A stretch of 64,000 nucleotides of DNA from NCBI GenBank assembly GCA_029838195.1, contig JALGVJ010000010.1, forward strand, positions 49,772 to 113,771, written 5' to 3'. Source of the DNA: Promethearchaeota archaeon (GTDB taxonomy: Archaea > Asgardarchaeota > Lokiarchaeia > Sigyniarchaeales > SOKP01). Both the position numbers and the translations under genes were made by a program. The notes below the pieces were generated by a model, which worked only from the letters and a program-made list of their open reading frames with translations, did no database searches and was not told the DNA's origin. Shown here one piece after another: positions 1 through 9,878 of the stretch (position 1 is its first letter; each line of letters begins with the position of its first letter).

Positions 1-88
1 CATGAATTTTTGTAATGATATTTTTTTTGTGAACTTATTTTTACATAATTTGAAGCTTATGAAAGTAATAAATTGGAAAAAAAAGAAT

Positions 89-93
89 AGGAG
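89..93 (+). promoter_or_regulatory. Ribosome binding site of the racemase gene
   Basis: AGGAG lies five bases before the ATG at 99, which supports that start over the internal ATG at 114. Confidence 0.6.
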
Positions 94-98
94 TAAGA

Positions 99-878
99 AT
101 GAAAAGTGATGACATGACAAAAAATAAAGAAACCGTTGGAGCCAATTCCATAATAGGAATTCTAGGTGGCATGGGCCCAGAAGCGACAGTCTATCAATAC
201 CAATTAATTGTGAAACATACCCCCGTATCTAAAGATCAAGACCATGTTCCAACCATTATATATTCAAATCCATTAATTCCAGACCGCACCGAAAGTATTC
301 TTACTAATTCGCATGAAAAAATAATAAAAGAACTCATCAAAACGGCTAAAGTATTAGAATCCGCAGGAGCCAGTTTTATTATCATTCCATGCAATACTGC
401 TCACTATTATTTAGAGCATGTTCAAAAAGCCATTTCCATTCCGATTATTGACATGATTCAAATTACAGCAGAAAAAGTAAATCAAGACTTTGATAATTCA
501 GACAAAAAAAAGAGAGAATATCGGATTGGATTATTAGCAACTAATGGAGTTATTAAAACACGAATATATCATGAAAAATTTAAAACTCATGAAATGCAGA
601 TTTTAACGCCTAATGATGAAGACCAAGAAAAACTCATGAATATCATCCACGATATTAAAATAAATGGAATTAAAAATAGCTTAAAAAAAGATTGTATCCG
701 AATTATAAATAATTTACAAGATAAATATCCCCTAAGCCACGTGATATTAGGATGTACGGAATTACCCTTACTTTTTCAAGGAAATAATAAAATCAACCAA
801 ACCTTGCTAATAAATCCGATGGAAATTTTGGCAAAACATCTTATAATTAATATCAAGGGAAAAATAAAAGAAAGTTGA
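99..878 (+). CDS. Aspartate/glutamate racemase family protein
   Basis: Cofactor-independent amino-acid racemase of the Asp/Glu/hydantoin superfamily, a two-Cys enzyme interconverting L- and D-acidic amino acids. Seen: an N-terminal GGMGPEAT motif at about residues 23-30, the first catalytic Cys in IIPCNTAH (C98) and the second in LGCTELP (C219). The 259-residue length is usual for bacterial/archaeal aspartate racemases (about 230-260). The start at 99 is backed by AGGAG five bases upstream. It is followed on the same strand by threonine dehydratase and AlaX, a run of amino-acid-related genes. Substrate (Asp, Glu or another) cannot be fixed from sequence alone. Confidence 0.88.
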   Translation: MKSDDMTKNKETVGANSIIGILGGMGPEATVYQYQLIVKHTPVSKDQDHVPTIIYSNPLIPDRTESILTNSHEKIIKELIKTAKVLESAGASFIIIPCNTAHYYLEHVQKAISIPIIDMIQITAEKVNQDFDNSDKKKREYRIGLLATNGVIKTRIYHEKFKTHEMQILTPNDEDQEKLMNIIHDIKINGIKNSLKKDCIRIINNLQDKYPLSHVILGCTELPLLFQGNNKINQTLLINPMEILAKHLIINIKGKIKES

Positions 879-955
879 AAAAATTAAAAAATTCTCGTTC
901 AAAATCTAAAATTAACTATAAGATGGCCAAAATTCTACTTTTAATTAAAGTTCCC

Positions 956-960
956 GGAGG
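956..960 (+). promoter_or_regulatory. Strong ribosome binding site deciding the long threonine dehydratase start
   Basis: GGAGG ends nine bases before the ATG at 970. It is much better than anything before the internal ATG at 1153, so it argues that the hydrophobic leader is translated. Confidence 0.55.
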
Positions 961-969
961 ATATATTAC

Positions 970-2121
970 ATGACGATTGGAATTTTCCTCTCGTTAAAAT
1001 CTATCCTAAGAAAAATCATAATTAAAACACGTTATAGGCATCCCGGATTATTAAAGCGTGTCATTTCTAGTTGTCTTTTTTTGCCTTTAATTCTTTTTAT
1101 TATTATTCAATACATTCTAATGAGAAATAAAAATAATTTTGGAAATAGAAAAATGGTTGAATATGCGGATATTTTAGAAGCTTATCAAAGAATTAAAACT
1201 GAAATAAACAAAACCCCAGTAATGACCTCAAGAACATTAAATGCAATGGTGAATGCTAAAGTTTTTCTTAAATGTGAAAATTTTCAGAGAATTGGAGCTT
1301 TTAAAATGAGAGGAGCATTTAATGCCATTTCTCAATTGACAGAAGAAGAAAAAAAGCGCGGGGTAATTGCTCATTCCAGTGGAAATCATGCGCAAGCCGT
1401 GGCGTTAGCTGCGAATTTGCTCGGGGTCAAAGCTACAATTGTAATGCCTTCTACCTCTCCAAAAGTTAAAGTTAATGCCACGAGGGATACTTATGGAGCA
1501 GAAGTTGTGTTTTGTGACCCTACAATAAAAGCGAGAAGTGAAACAGCTCAAAAATTAATTGAGCAACATGGGTATACGCTCATTCATCCTTATGATAATG
1601 AGGACGTCATTGCGGGTGCTGGAACTGCTGCCCTTGAATTATTTGACCAAGTTAATGGATTACAAATGGTTTTTGCTCCCGTAGGAGGTGGAGGACTCTT
1701 GAGCGGAACCTCCTTGTTCGTGAAAGGATATAATAAAGAAATTAAAGTTATTGGAGTTGAACCAAAAAATGTAGACGACGCATATCGTTCCTTTATATCG
1801 GGTAAAATTGAGGTAAATGAAACGACAAATTCCATTGCGGATGGATTGCTGACCAATTTGAGTGAATTAACTTTCAGCATTATCAAAAAGAATGTTGATC
1901 AAATCATTACTGTTTCTGAACGAGAGATACTCAATGCCATGCGCTTTGCTTGGGAGAGAATGAAAATTATTATCGAGCCTTCGGGAGCATGCTCGTTAGC
2001 AGGCGTAATGTCTAAACAAATACCCGTTGAAAACAAAAAAATTGGCGTGATAATAACCGGAGGCAATGTGGATTTAACTGACTTTTTCAATCTTCTAGAA
2101 AATAAAATTTCAAATTTTTAA
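970..2121 (+). CDS. Threonine/serine dehydratase with N-terminal membrane segment
   Basis: PLP fold-type II enzyme deaminating threonine to 2-oxobutyrate (or serine to pyruvate); serine racemase is a close alternative. The PLP lysine is K112 in GAFKMRGAFN, and the phosphate-binding glycine run is at about residues 239-242 (PVGGGGLLSG). There is no C-terminal ACT domain, so it resembles the catabolic, unregulated type. Odd: the catalytic domain starts near residue 62 (MVEYADILEAY), preceded by about 60 residues with a basic stretch and a hydrophobic helix at about 31-50. A strong GGAGG at 956-960 supports the long start; the ATG at 1153 would give a normal soluble enzyme but has a weak upstream site. 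Possibly membrane-anchored. Confidence 0.88.
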   Translation: MTIGIFLSLKSILRKIIIKTRYRHPGLLKRVISSCLFLPLILFIIIQYILMRNKNNFGNRKMVEYADILEAYQRIKTEINKTPVMTSRTLNAMVNAKVFLKCENFQRIGAFKMRGAFNAISQLTEEEKKRGVIAHSSGNHAQAVALAANLLGVKATIVMPSTSPKVKVNATRDTYGAEVVFCDPTIKARSETAQKLIEQHGYTLIHPYDNEDVIAGAGTAALELFDQVNGLQMVFAPVGGGGLLSGTSLFVKGYNKEIKVIGVEPKNVDDAYRSFISGKIEVNETTNSIADGLLTNLSELTFSIIKKNVDQIITVSEREILNAMRFAWERMKIIIEPSGACSLAGVMSKQIPVENKKIGVIITGGNVDLTDFFNLLENKISNF

Positions 2122-2140
2122 TTTCTTATTTTGGAAGATA

Positions 2141-3319
2141 ATGACATTAAAATTATATTGGAAAACACCTTACAAATCAGAATTTCAAGCACGCGTGAAA
2201 TCCATTTCAGAAAAAGGGCTTCTCCTTGATAAAACGTTATTTTATCCCCAAGGAGGAGGACAGAAATGTGATAAAGGAGTACTCTTTAAAAAAACAAAAA
2301 CGGTTCCCGTTTTAAGAGTAATTCAAGAAGATAAAGATATTTATCATCAAATTCCTATTCCCGATTTAAATCATTTTAACGTTGGGGATGAGATTAAAGG
2401 CAAAATCGATTGGGAATATCGTTTTGGTTTAATGAAAGCTCATTCTTCACAACACGTGTTTTCCGCCGTGCTATATAATCATTTCAAAATTTCTACTACT
2501 AAAGTTTTTATTAATTCTGAGGAAGTATCCATTCATTTTGATAAAAACATCACAATTGAGCAATTAAAAGCCGCATTAAAGAAGGTAAATGAAATTTGCA
2601 TTTCCAAAAATCATTTAATAACTTCCAAAATTTTAAGCCCTTCGGAAGTCATGAACTTGACAAATAAAATAAGAGGACACATTCCTGATAAAAAAACGCT
2701 CCGGCTAATTGAAATAGATGAGGTGGATAAAACTTTCTGCGGAGGAACTCATGTTAAAAATACTATTGAAATTGGACCACTTTTCATCCATGAGTTTAAA
2801 AAAGGAAGAGAAATTAAATATTACCTGGGAAAGAAAGCTTCAGATCTTCTTTCCGTGATTAATGCTGATTTATTGGATTTAACAAATCAATTAAATAACC
2901 CCCTCACGGAATTAAAATACTTGATATCCAAGAGATTTGAACAAAATGAAGCCTTAAAACGAGAAAAAATAAAAATATTATCTCAACTTTTTAAAAAATG
3001 TGCAACCCATCCCGACCAAACCATACATGACATTAAACTATCCATAATAGAATCGGATCTAGAAAGCATCATGCTCAATAAGATGATGAAAGAATTTCCT
3101 CCTGAGCACGTGCTTATTTTGATATTAAATGAAAATAAAATTAAAATTTTATCAACCAGCGAAAAAATAACGGCAAACGTGCTCATGCAACAATTATTAA
3201 AAAAATTTAAAGGTAGAGGGGGAGGGTCTCCTTCACAAGCTCAAGGTAAATTAAAAAATTTCCCAGTAGATTTAAGTTCTGAAGTTATAAATATCATTAA
3301 TTTCTTACTAGGGTCTTAA
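2141..3319 (+). CDS. alaX: Alanyl-tRNA editing protein AlaX, long form with DHHA1-like C-terminus
   Basis: Trans-editing hydrolase that removes mischarged Ser (or Gly) from tRNA-Ala, homologous to the editing and C-Ala parts of alanyl-tRNA synthetase. Seen: PQGGGQ near residues 36-41, the zinc ligands HSSQH (H101, H105) and FCGGTH (C200, H204), and the C-terminal glycine-rich GRGGGSPSQAQG typical of DHHA1 domains. The 392-residue length fits AlaX-L. It begins 19 bases after the threonine dehydratase stop, so the two may be cotranscribed. All zinc ligands are present, so it should be active. Confidence 0.93.
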   Translation: MTLKLYWKTPYKSEFQARVKSISEKGLLLDKTLFYPQGGGQKCDKGVLFKKTKTVPVLRVIQEDKDIYHQIPIPDLNHFNVGDEIKGKIDWEYRFGLMKAHSSQHVFSAVLYNHFKISTTKVFINSEEVSIHFDKNITIEQLKAALKKVNEICISKNHLITSKILSPSEVMNLTNKIRGHIPDKKTLRLIEIDEVDKTFCGGTHVKNTIEIGPLFIHEFKKGREIKYYLGKKASDLLSVINADLLDLTNQLNNPLTELKYLISKRFEQNEALKREKIKILSQLFKKCATHPDQTIHDIKLSIIESDLESIMLNKMMKEFPPEHVLILILNENKIKILSTSEKITANVLMQQLLKKFKGRGGGSPSQAQGKLKNFPVDLSSEVINIINFLLGS

Positions 3320-3620
3320 TTCCTGATTTTTTTCAAATATGATAAAATGTTCCAAAAAAGACATGCTCTTATTTATTTATATTTTATGATTCCATTGAAT
3401 CGGTATTAATTATCTCTTTTTCTCTTGATGATTTATTTATTATCTTGATATTACCTGAAAAAATAAAATTTCATGGAAATTTTTTCAAAAGTATTAATAT
3501 TTAATATTACTCGTTTAAAATTTAATGAGAAGTTTAATAATAAAAATATGAACTTGGATACTGAAAAAATCAAAGATTATTAAAAAAAAACAAAAGAGTT
3601 ATTTAAATATTATTCATTGG
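3320..3620. other. Non-coding gap between convergent genes
   Basis: Very AT-rich 301 bases between two convergent genes. I see no reading frame with protein-like composition, no strong palindrome and no RNA gene. T-rich runs probably serve as transcription terminators. Confidence 0.4.
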
Positions 3621-5039
3621 TTAGTGGAGATCTTTCTCATGTAATTGATGTTCTAACCACGCTTTCTTCTCTCCCTTAATATCATAAGTTAGCGCAAATA
3701 AAAGCGTGAAAAGCGCTGTAGATATCATGGGGATTATGGCAAAAGTGAGGATTATTCCTAATTCTGCTAAGGGCGTTTGCATTCCTTTTCCTATAGGAGC
3801 TGCGGCATTAAATCCCGTGATATCGTGAATGAATACCATGAAAAACGTGAATACGATGATTCCTAATCTTCCAAAGAAAATATAAATGCCAACATAGACA
3901 CTAGAATCTCTCTTTCCCGTTTGTATGGATAAACTATCTAGTGCTTCTGACAAAATAGGTGCTAGCATGCTCCATAAGGCCGCATTTCCGAAACCCGTGA
4001 TGAAGATGAAGATATAAGCCGTATTTACATCCCTAATAAACACCAATGGCAACGTAGTCATGCTTTCCAAGAACCCACCGAGGACAGCTGTCTTATAGAA
4101 ACCTATCTTTTTAGAAATCCAAGTAAAAATGGGCACGCAAACGAATTGTCCGATAATGAAAAATACATAAATTAAAGTTAGCTCTGACGCCGGAACGCCT
4201 AATATCCACTTGGCGTAATAATTCACGCCCCCTATAACGAACAAGTCCCACATCTTATTTCCAAAATAAAATAAAATATATCCGAGGAAGGCTTTGTTGC
4301 TCAAGGCAATTTTGAGCGATTTGAAGAATGGATCTTGTTTGACCATGCCTTGCTGAACTTCTAAAGCTTTTCGAGCGGGATCTTCTCTAGCACCATAGAT
4401 AACAACCAAACCTGCCACAACACCGATAAGAAGTATGACAGCTGCCATTTCAGCGTATGATTCCACGACATCATATTCATATATATTAGGAGGTAAAAGA
4501 GTTCCTATGATAACGCTAAATATGGCTAATATAAGCTTAAACATGTTTCCCTTGCGCTTAGCATCATCCGTTCGAAATTTCTCCGGAAACATCCCATACC
4601 ACGCACAGAAAAAAGCTGAATAACACGTGTCAGCAAGGCAGAGCATCGTGCACATCCAAAAGAATAATCCAATGGGACCTAAGGTGCGTGGAGGCGCAAA
4701 AAGGAGGAAATAAAAGACATACATGGGAATGAGCATGGTAGCAATCCATGGAAATCGTTTTCCGTACTTTCCCCACCAAGATCTGGGTGTTTCCTCAATG
4801 TATCCAATGATGGGGTCATTCACGGCGTTCCATATGGCAAATACCACGTTTGCAATTATCAAGAAGATGCCCGGCAATAGGAGTTCCGTTTCATAGAAGA
4901 AAAAATATAAGCCTGCGAATGCATTTCCTACGAGTTCAAAGCCAAAAGCGCCAAAGCTAAAACTAATCATGGACTTTAAAGAAGTATGCCATTCAGCCCA
5001 ATCATCTAGTTTTTTAATATCTTGTTGTTCACTTGTCAT
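3621..5039 (-). CDS. MFS transporter, GPH (glycoside-pentoside-hexuronide:cation symporter) type
   Basis: Polytopic inner-membrane carrier with about 12 predicted helices over 472 residues. The N-terminal part, with NDPIIGYIEE after the second helix and SWWGKYGKRFPW in the loop, matches the GPH/MelB layout, in which the D near helix 2 helps bind the cation. The usual substrates in this family are glycosides, pentosides or hexuronides, but archaeal members are often uncharacterised. It is convergent with alaX and divergent from the M20 peptidase. The ATG at 5039 gives a short polar N-tail before the first helix, as expected. Confidence 0.85.
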   Translation of the reverse strand: MTSEQQDIKKLDDWAEWHTSLKSMISFSFGAFGFELVGNAFAGLYFFFYETELLLPGIFLIIANVVFAIWNAVNDPIIGYIEETPRSWWGKYGKRFPWIATMLIPMYVFYFLLFAPPRTLGPIGLFFWMCTMLCLADTCYSAFFCAWYGMFPEKFRTDDAKRKGNMFKLILAIFSVIIGTLLPPNIYEYDVVESYAEMAAVILLIGVVAGLVVIYGAREDPARKALEVQQGMVKQDPFFKSLKIALSNKAFLGYILFYFGNKMWDLFVIGGVNYYAKWILGVPASELTLIYVFFIIGQFVCVPIFTWISKKIGFYKTAVLGGFLESMTTLPLVFIRDVNTAYIFIFITGFGNAALWSMLAPILSEALDSLSIQTGKRDSSVYVGIYIFFGRLGIIVFTFFMVFIHDITGFNAAAPIGKGMQTPLAELGIILTFAIIPMISTALFTLLFALTYDIKGEKKAWLEHQLHEKDLH

Positions 5040-5166
5040 GTTATATAATCCCTATTCTCCATGAAAATTGAACGGTGATTAATAAATTTTCATATCATAT
5101 TTAAACTTAATTAATTAATCATCATTTAATTAACTAAACTTTAAAAAATAGAGAGTATGACTTGTC

Positions 5167-6591
5167 ATGGAACAAACAAACAAAAAAAAAATACCCGAAA
5201 AAAAAATAGAAAGACTTCCCTTATTTTTAAATAACACGGAAATTGCCAAGGAAACAATAGAATTTCTCCAAAACAGCATCCAAATTAATACCACCAATCC
5301 GCCAGGCAATGAAATTGCTTTAGCCCGCTTCATACAAGAGAAATTTGAAAATGAAAATAATCCACGCATAAAAACCAAATTAATCGAGACCAGACCTTCG
5401 CGAGGAAATTTAATAGTCACGGTTGAGGGGGCTGATCCAAAAAATAATCCTATTTGGGGTTTTGCTTCGCATTTAGACGTGGTTCCTGTTAGTGAGGATG
5501 AGCATTGGGACCATCCCCCTTTTTCAGGGGAGCTCGTGCAATTAGAACACGATCAATTCATTTGGGGGCGAGGAGCATTTGACATGAAACAAATTGGAGT
5601 AGCTCATGCAATGGGGCTAATAGTTCTCTTGCGAGAGGGATTTCAACCAAGAGGAACGATAAAACTGATCTATGAAGCGGATGAAGAGAGAGGCGGGGAA
5701 GAAGGAATGGCCATTTTAATGGAAGAGTATTGGGATGACATGAAGGTGGATTATTTAATTACAGAGGGAGGAGGATATAAACTTCCCACGGGGCGAGATT
5801 TTGCCATTCAAACAGGAGAAAAGGGAAAATGCCAGACATTAATTAGAGCAACAGGCGTAGCGGGTCATGGATCTACGCCAGATCCTTATGAAAAGTTTGC
5901 AATTTATAAGATAGTAAAAATTCTGGAGAAAATTCGTAAGAAAAAACGTAAAATTTACATGCTAAAAGAATACAAGCAACTTATTGATGCTGCTTCCTTG
6001 CCCACGTTATTAAAAATATTATTAAAGAGAAAAAGGATGGTTCGAAAAATCCTCTCTCTTGCCTCAAAACTTACTCATGAACCTTTTGATAAATTTTTCA
6101 TTCCCATGTTAACGGATACCATCGCACCCACTATTATTCGTGCGGGCAATAAAGTTAACGTGATCAGTCCCACAGCAGAGCTCTCATTAGATATAAGGGT
6201 ATTACCCGGTCATGACCGTGAATTCATTTATAATAAATTAGAAAAAATCATTGGAAAGAAACTTTTTCGAGAATTGGAATTAGAGTCAATTGATTATGCG
6301 TTAGCCACAACCTCTCCCATTAACACGATCCTTTATGATAAAATTCAAGCGACTTTAGAAGAGATGTATCCTGGTGCCAATTTAGTACCCATTTTAGATA
6401 CAGGAGGGTCTGATATGAAGCATTTACGCAAAAAAGATATTCCTTGCTATGGCTTTTCTTTATTATTGAAAGATCCGGACCTCACCTATGATGATTTGGT
6501 GGGCATGTCCCATGCTCCTAATGAGCGCATTTCTGTGACTAATCTCATGCTTGCAACGGAATTTACTTATCGACTCATGAAAAAATTATGA
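5167..6591 (+). CDS. M20 family metallopeptidase/deacylase (ArgE/DapE/CPG2-like)
   Basis: Zinc-dependent amidohydrolase of the M20 family, acting on N-acyl amino acids, dipeptides or similar. Seen in order: SHLDVVPV (metal His and catalytic Asp), WGRGAFDMK (bridging Asp), EADEERGGEEG (catalytic Glu and metal ligand), the dimerisation-domain GHGS, and near the C-terminus GMSHAPNERISV carrying the last metal His. At 474 residues it is a little longer than average because of a Lys-rich insertion in the lid domain. The first 20 residues are very Lys/Glu-rich. Which of the M20 activities applies cannot be told. Confidence 0.9.
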   Translation: MEQTNKKKIPEKKIERLPLFLNNTEIAKETIEFLQNSIQINTTNPPGNEIALARFIQEKFENENNPRIKTKLIETRPSRGNLIVTVEGADPKNNPIWGFASHLDVVPVSEDEHWDHPPFSGELVQLEHDQFIWGRGAFDMKQIGVAHAMGLIVLLREGFQPRGTIKLIYEADEERGGEEGMAILMEEYWDDMKVDYLITEGGGYKLPTGRDFAIQTGEKGKCQTLIRATGVAGHGSTPDPYEKFAIYKIVKILEKIRKKKRKIYMLKEYKQLIDAASLPTLLKILLKRKRMVRKILSLASKLTHEPFDKFFIPMLTDTIAPTIIRAGNKVNVISPTAELSLDIRVLPGHDREFIYNKLEKIIGKKLFRELELESIDYALATTSPINTILYDKIQATLEEMYPGANLVPILDTGGSDMKHLRKKDIPCYGFSLLLKDPDLTYDDLVGMSHAPNERISVTNLMLATEFTYRLMKKL

Positions 6592-6802
6592 GTTAACCGA
6601 TTTTATTTGTAATAATTTTTTAGTCGTTGTTTTTTCATGTTTCGCTATCGTGGGCCTCCTCTTAGAAATAATTCTATTTTTTTTAATTAATTAATGATAT
6701 TACGAGCTTAGAGGGGGGTAATCTTTAGAGAAATTAAGGTTCATGAATCCAACTCAAGTGAAAATGAAAAAGAAAAAATCGAAAAAAAGAATTTAAATAT
6801 GC

Positions 6803-7306
6803 TCACGCTACCATTTCCGTTTTTTGAATTTCGAAACCTTTCCCACAATACTCGCAATACACGCGTCCGCGAGAGTTTAAAAACTCCTTCATTTTTAACG
6901 TAAATTTTGCGCCACATTCATTACAAAACTTAATTTGAGAGTCAATTTTCTGTTTTTTTATTAAAGTGGAATGTACTTCGGTAGGTGATTGGATTTTTTG
7001 TTGATGAGGATGATCAGGTTGATGAGCTCCTTGATCAAATATCATGCGATAAATACCCTTGCTTAATCTAAGTAAGAGATGCCCGACTTCCTTTAATAAA
7101 TAATACAAACCTTTCAATAGATAATAGACGACATATCCAAGTCCCAATATAATGTAAAAAATTAACGCAAAAATTAAAGCAAGAATTGCCATGATGCTTA
7201 AAACTATTAGAACTTGACCAAAAAGCGGTAGGCTAAAATACCAGTCAGCTAATTGCTCTCCAGTCATGCTATATTCTCCTAATTGGAAAAAAATCATATC
7301 AGACAT
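6803..7306 (-). CDS. Membrane protein with C-terminal double-CxxC zinc ribbon
   Basis: Unknown function. Residues 1-25 are mildly amphipathic, then a long hydrophobic stretch (about 30-75) forms two closely spaced helices, followed by a basic amphipathic segment, a His/Gln-rich linker, and a zinc ribbon with CNEC near 128 and CEYC near 153. The ribbon should face the cytoplasm. Small membrane proteins with zinc ribbons are common in archaea; no enzyme motif is visible. It is convergent with the M20 gene, with a 211-base gap holding no gene. Confidence 0.75.
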   Translation of the reverse strand: MSDMIFFQLGEYSMTGEQLADWYFSLPLFGQVLIVLSIMAILALIFALIFYIILGLGYVVYYLLKGLYYLLKEVGHLLLRLSKGIYRMIFDQGAHQPDHPHQQKIQSPTEVHSTLIKKQKIDSQIKFCNECGAKFTLKMKEFLNSRGRVYCEYCGKGFEIQKTEMVA

Positions 7307-7555
7307 TATATTACCTCTTATTCGTGATTATTGACATGTATTTTTCTTATATTTTAAACATTTTTCTTCGATAATAAAAAAATTGGAGTCCAATTTTTAA
7401 AAACTCTCGATTTTATCGATATTTTCCATGAATGCTTATATTCATACCAAGAAATTCCTTATAATAAGGAAGTAAAATAATTAAATGATATTTAATTATC
7501 TTTTTTTTATTCATCATGAATTTTTCAAATTTTAAACAATTTAAATAACCTTTTC

Positions 7556-8290
7556 ATGAAAATGGATACAATTAGAATTGATGAAATGAATTGGGTGGAT
7601 ATCAAGGAAAAAATTGAAAGGGGATATACAACGGTGATATTTGGAGTAGGATCTACTGAACAACATGGGCCTTCCTTACCAGAGCAAACGGATGCATTAC
7701 AAGCGGATAGATTCGCAAATCTAATTGCTCGTGAACTTGGCAAAGCATTACAAGCCCCTACGATTTCCGTTGGGTTTTCTGAATATCATTTAAACTTTCC
7801 AGGTACCATTTCCCTTCGTGAATCGATATTAACCGCAGTAGTTGAGGATTATATTAGTAGTTTGGCTGGACATGGATTTAAAAATATTGTTATTTATGTT
7901 TCGCATGGAGGGAATGAAGAATCCGTGAAAAAAGCCATCGCTAACATGCAAAATAAATTTCCTCACATCAAAATGATTTATTATTATACTCAAGACATTT
8001 ATCCGGCCATTCGAGCTATGGGGCAAAAATATGGATTAACCGTTGGCGAGATAGGTTCGCATGCGGGAGATATGGAAGCCTCAATAATGCTATATTTAGC
8101 ACCAGAATTGGTTAAAAAAGAACGATTAGTAAAAGGATTAACAAAAGTAATTACACCCAGGTTGAGGAAAAAATTTCGAGCTGAAGGGTTCAATGCCATA
8201 ACGGAAAATGATGTTGTTGGAGATCAAACAAAAGCTTTGGCAGAAAAAGGCTTCGACAGAAAAAGGAAGGAAGTCATTGGACATCAATGA
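7556..8290 (+). CDS. Creatininase-family amidohydrolase
   Basis: Metal-dependent amidohydrolase of the creatininase fold, which includes creatinine amidohydrolase and the archaeal ArfB formamide hydrolase of F420/riboflavin synthesis. Seen: GSTEQHGPSLPEQTDA at about residues 31-46 supplying metal Glu, His and Asp, then FPGTISLRE, the SHGGNEE loop, and AGDMEAS with the last metal Glu. The 244-residue length fits. Two start codons (ATG AAA ATG) lie at 7556; either works. ArfB-like and mycofactocin-like roles are both possible and not separable here. Confidence 0.88.
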   Translation: MKMDTIRIDEMNWVDIKEKIERGYTTVIFGVGSTEQHGPSLPEQTDALQADRFANLIARELGKALQAPTISVGFSEYHLNFPGTISLRESILTAVVEDYISSLAGHGFKNIVIYVSHGGNEESVKKAIANMQNKFPHIKMIYYYTQDIYPAIRAMGQKYGLTVGEIGSHAGDMEASIMLYLAPELVKKERLVKGLTKVITPRLRKKFRAEGFNAITENDVVGDQTKALAEKGFDRKRKEVIGHQ

Positions 8291-8560
8291 TTTGCCTCGT
8301 CCTCCATCTCATTAAAATTAAAACGTAGAAATGTAAATTTTTTTATTTTTATAATTATAATTAAATGAATAAATGAATTAATTCCGGCTTTCAAAAATTC
8401 ACTCGCGTTTAATTTATTAAGAAGATTTAGAAATTTGTGTGCCTCATTCTTTTTTTATTTATTCTATCTTTTTCAATAATATATGATTTATATTGCTCAA
8501 TCATAATTTATGAGCTTCTAATTAATGAAGTACGCAAATTAAAGCAAATGTTTGATTTAC

Positions 8561-8974
8561 ATGTATGATGATTTAAAAGAATTTCAGAATAAGAAATATA
8601 GCGGGATGAAAATAGGAAATTCTCATTCATGGCATTATTCCAATGGAAGATGGTATGAAACAAAAAAAACTCCGGATGAATGGGAAATTAATTTTGAATG
8701 CGTGAAGAAACGCATGAATCCTGCTCCATTTAATTCCGGTGCAAAAATTGGAACAAAATATCATTGGTATATACTTGCTGACCAATTTGCCATTAAATTA
8801 GATCCGAATTCTTACATGACAATAATGAGGGGTGTGAAATTTAAAATTGGGCACAAGCGCCCTCATTGGAAGAAATTTAGTTATGAATACCCCCAACAAC
8901 TTAGTTATAAAGAACGAATTATCAATATTTTAGAAGAGACTTTAAAAAGATTAAAAAATGATTTTTCATGTTAG
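8561..8974 (+). CDS. Orphan basic protein of 137 residues
   Basis: I do not recognise this family. It is rich in Trp, His, Tyr and Lys, with a repeated aromatic-Trp pattern (SHSWHYSNGRWYE, KYHWYILADQ, RPHWKKFSYEYP), and ends in an amphipathic helix (ERIINILEETLKRL). The aromatic-basic pattern would suit nucleic-acid or carbohydrate binding, but that is inference. A TTG at 8552 would add three residues; the ATG at 8561 is preferred. It ends in TAG, with an in-frame TGA three codons later. It stands alone between two non-coding gaps. Confidence 0.7.
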   Translation: MYDDLKEFQNKKYSGMKIGNSHSWHYSNGRWYETKKTPDEWEINFECVKKRMNPAPFNSGAKIGTKYHWYILADQFAIKLDPNSYMTIMRGVKFKIGHKRPHWKKFSYEYPQQLSYKERIINILEETLKRLKNDFSC

Positions 8975-9224
8975 ACGAATTGAAAATCATTTTTACATGT
9001 TATCCTAAGTGCCGCGAAAATGGATGAGATGTTATATTATTGATCATGGCAAATTTTTTGATATTTTAATTTAACTTGTAAAGAGATTTGAAATCATCGC
9101 ATATTTCAAGAATTCAAATAGTCTATGAATATTTTCGTGAACTCTCCTTGAACCTTAAAAATCTTTCACGAAAATGTAAAAAGTAAGAAAAAAAATTATC
9201 GAAATGCTATTAATTTATTTAATT

Positions 9225-9878
9225 TTATTTATTCCCTATTTTTTCATGAAATATATTTATTGCCACTAACGTGATCCAAGCTTCTGCTATATAAATTGCT
9301 ATGAATTCCATGAAAAAATTCCATCCTCCCGGAAGATCGATAAAAATTAAGATAACACTCATCAAACCCGTTAAAAAACCAAAATAAGCAATGGATTTTT
9401 TAAATTTTGGGTGGGTTAAAAGCACACCATTAATGAAAAATTCTGCTACAATTATGCTTGTAAAAATTACCATGCTCCAGAAAGCGTGAGTTTCTCCAAA
9501 ATCCTCTGAAAATATTCCATTCATTACCAAACCAATGCCCGCAAGTATCCCAAAAAATTGCGCAATGTATAATACAAGGTTTTTGAGTTTATTGTCCATG
9601 TAGAAAACGTATAAACCTCCGGTAAATAATATTATCGTTAATCCCATCCAAACTTGTCCTGTATTATAGAATTGTGCTCCTAATGGGCTATTATAAAAAT
9701 TGCGCGTGGGATGAAGGGTAGTTCTTCCCAGATCGCTATGATAATTCGTGAATGGACTAAAAGGAGGGACCTCAGAAGGCCATAAAAGATAGGCGGGAAT
9801 ATTAAAAAAAAGATCCGTACACCACATTAGCAGAGTGGCAAGCACGGATAAAGGCCATTTAAAAGGATTTTTTTCCAT
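9225..9878 (-). CDS. Seven-helix membrane protein, DUF998-like
   Basis: Integral membrane protein of 217 residues with about six to seven hydrophobic helices. The first long loop carries SDLGRTTLHPTRNFYNSP, resembling the conserved Asn/Gly loop of DUF998 proteins, whose function is unknown. There is no transporter or enzyme signature. ATG start at 9878. It stands alone, with non-coding gaps on both sides. Confidence 0.75.
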   Translation of the reverse strand: MEKNPFKWPLSVLATLLMWCTDLFFNIPAYLLWPSEVPPFSPFTNYHSDLGRTTLHPTRNFYNSPLGAQFYNTGQVWMGLTIILFTGGLYVFYMDNKLKNLVLYIAQFFGILAGIGLVMNGIFSEDFGETHAFWSMVIFTSIIVAEFFINGVLLTHPKFKKSIAYFGFLTGLMSVILIFIDLPGGWNFFMEFIAIYIAEAWITLVAINIFHEKIGNK

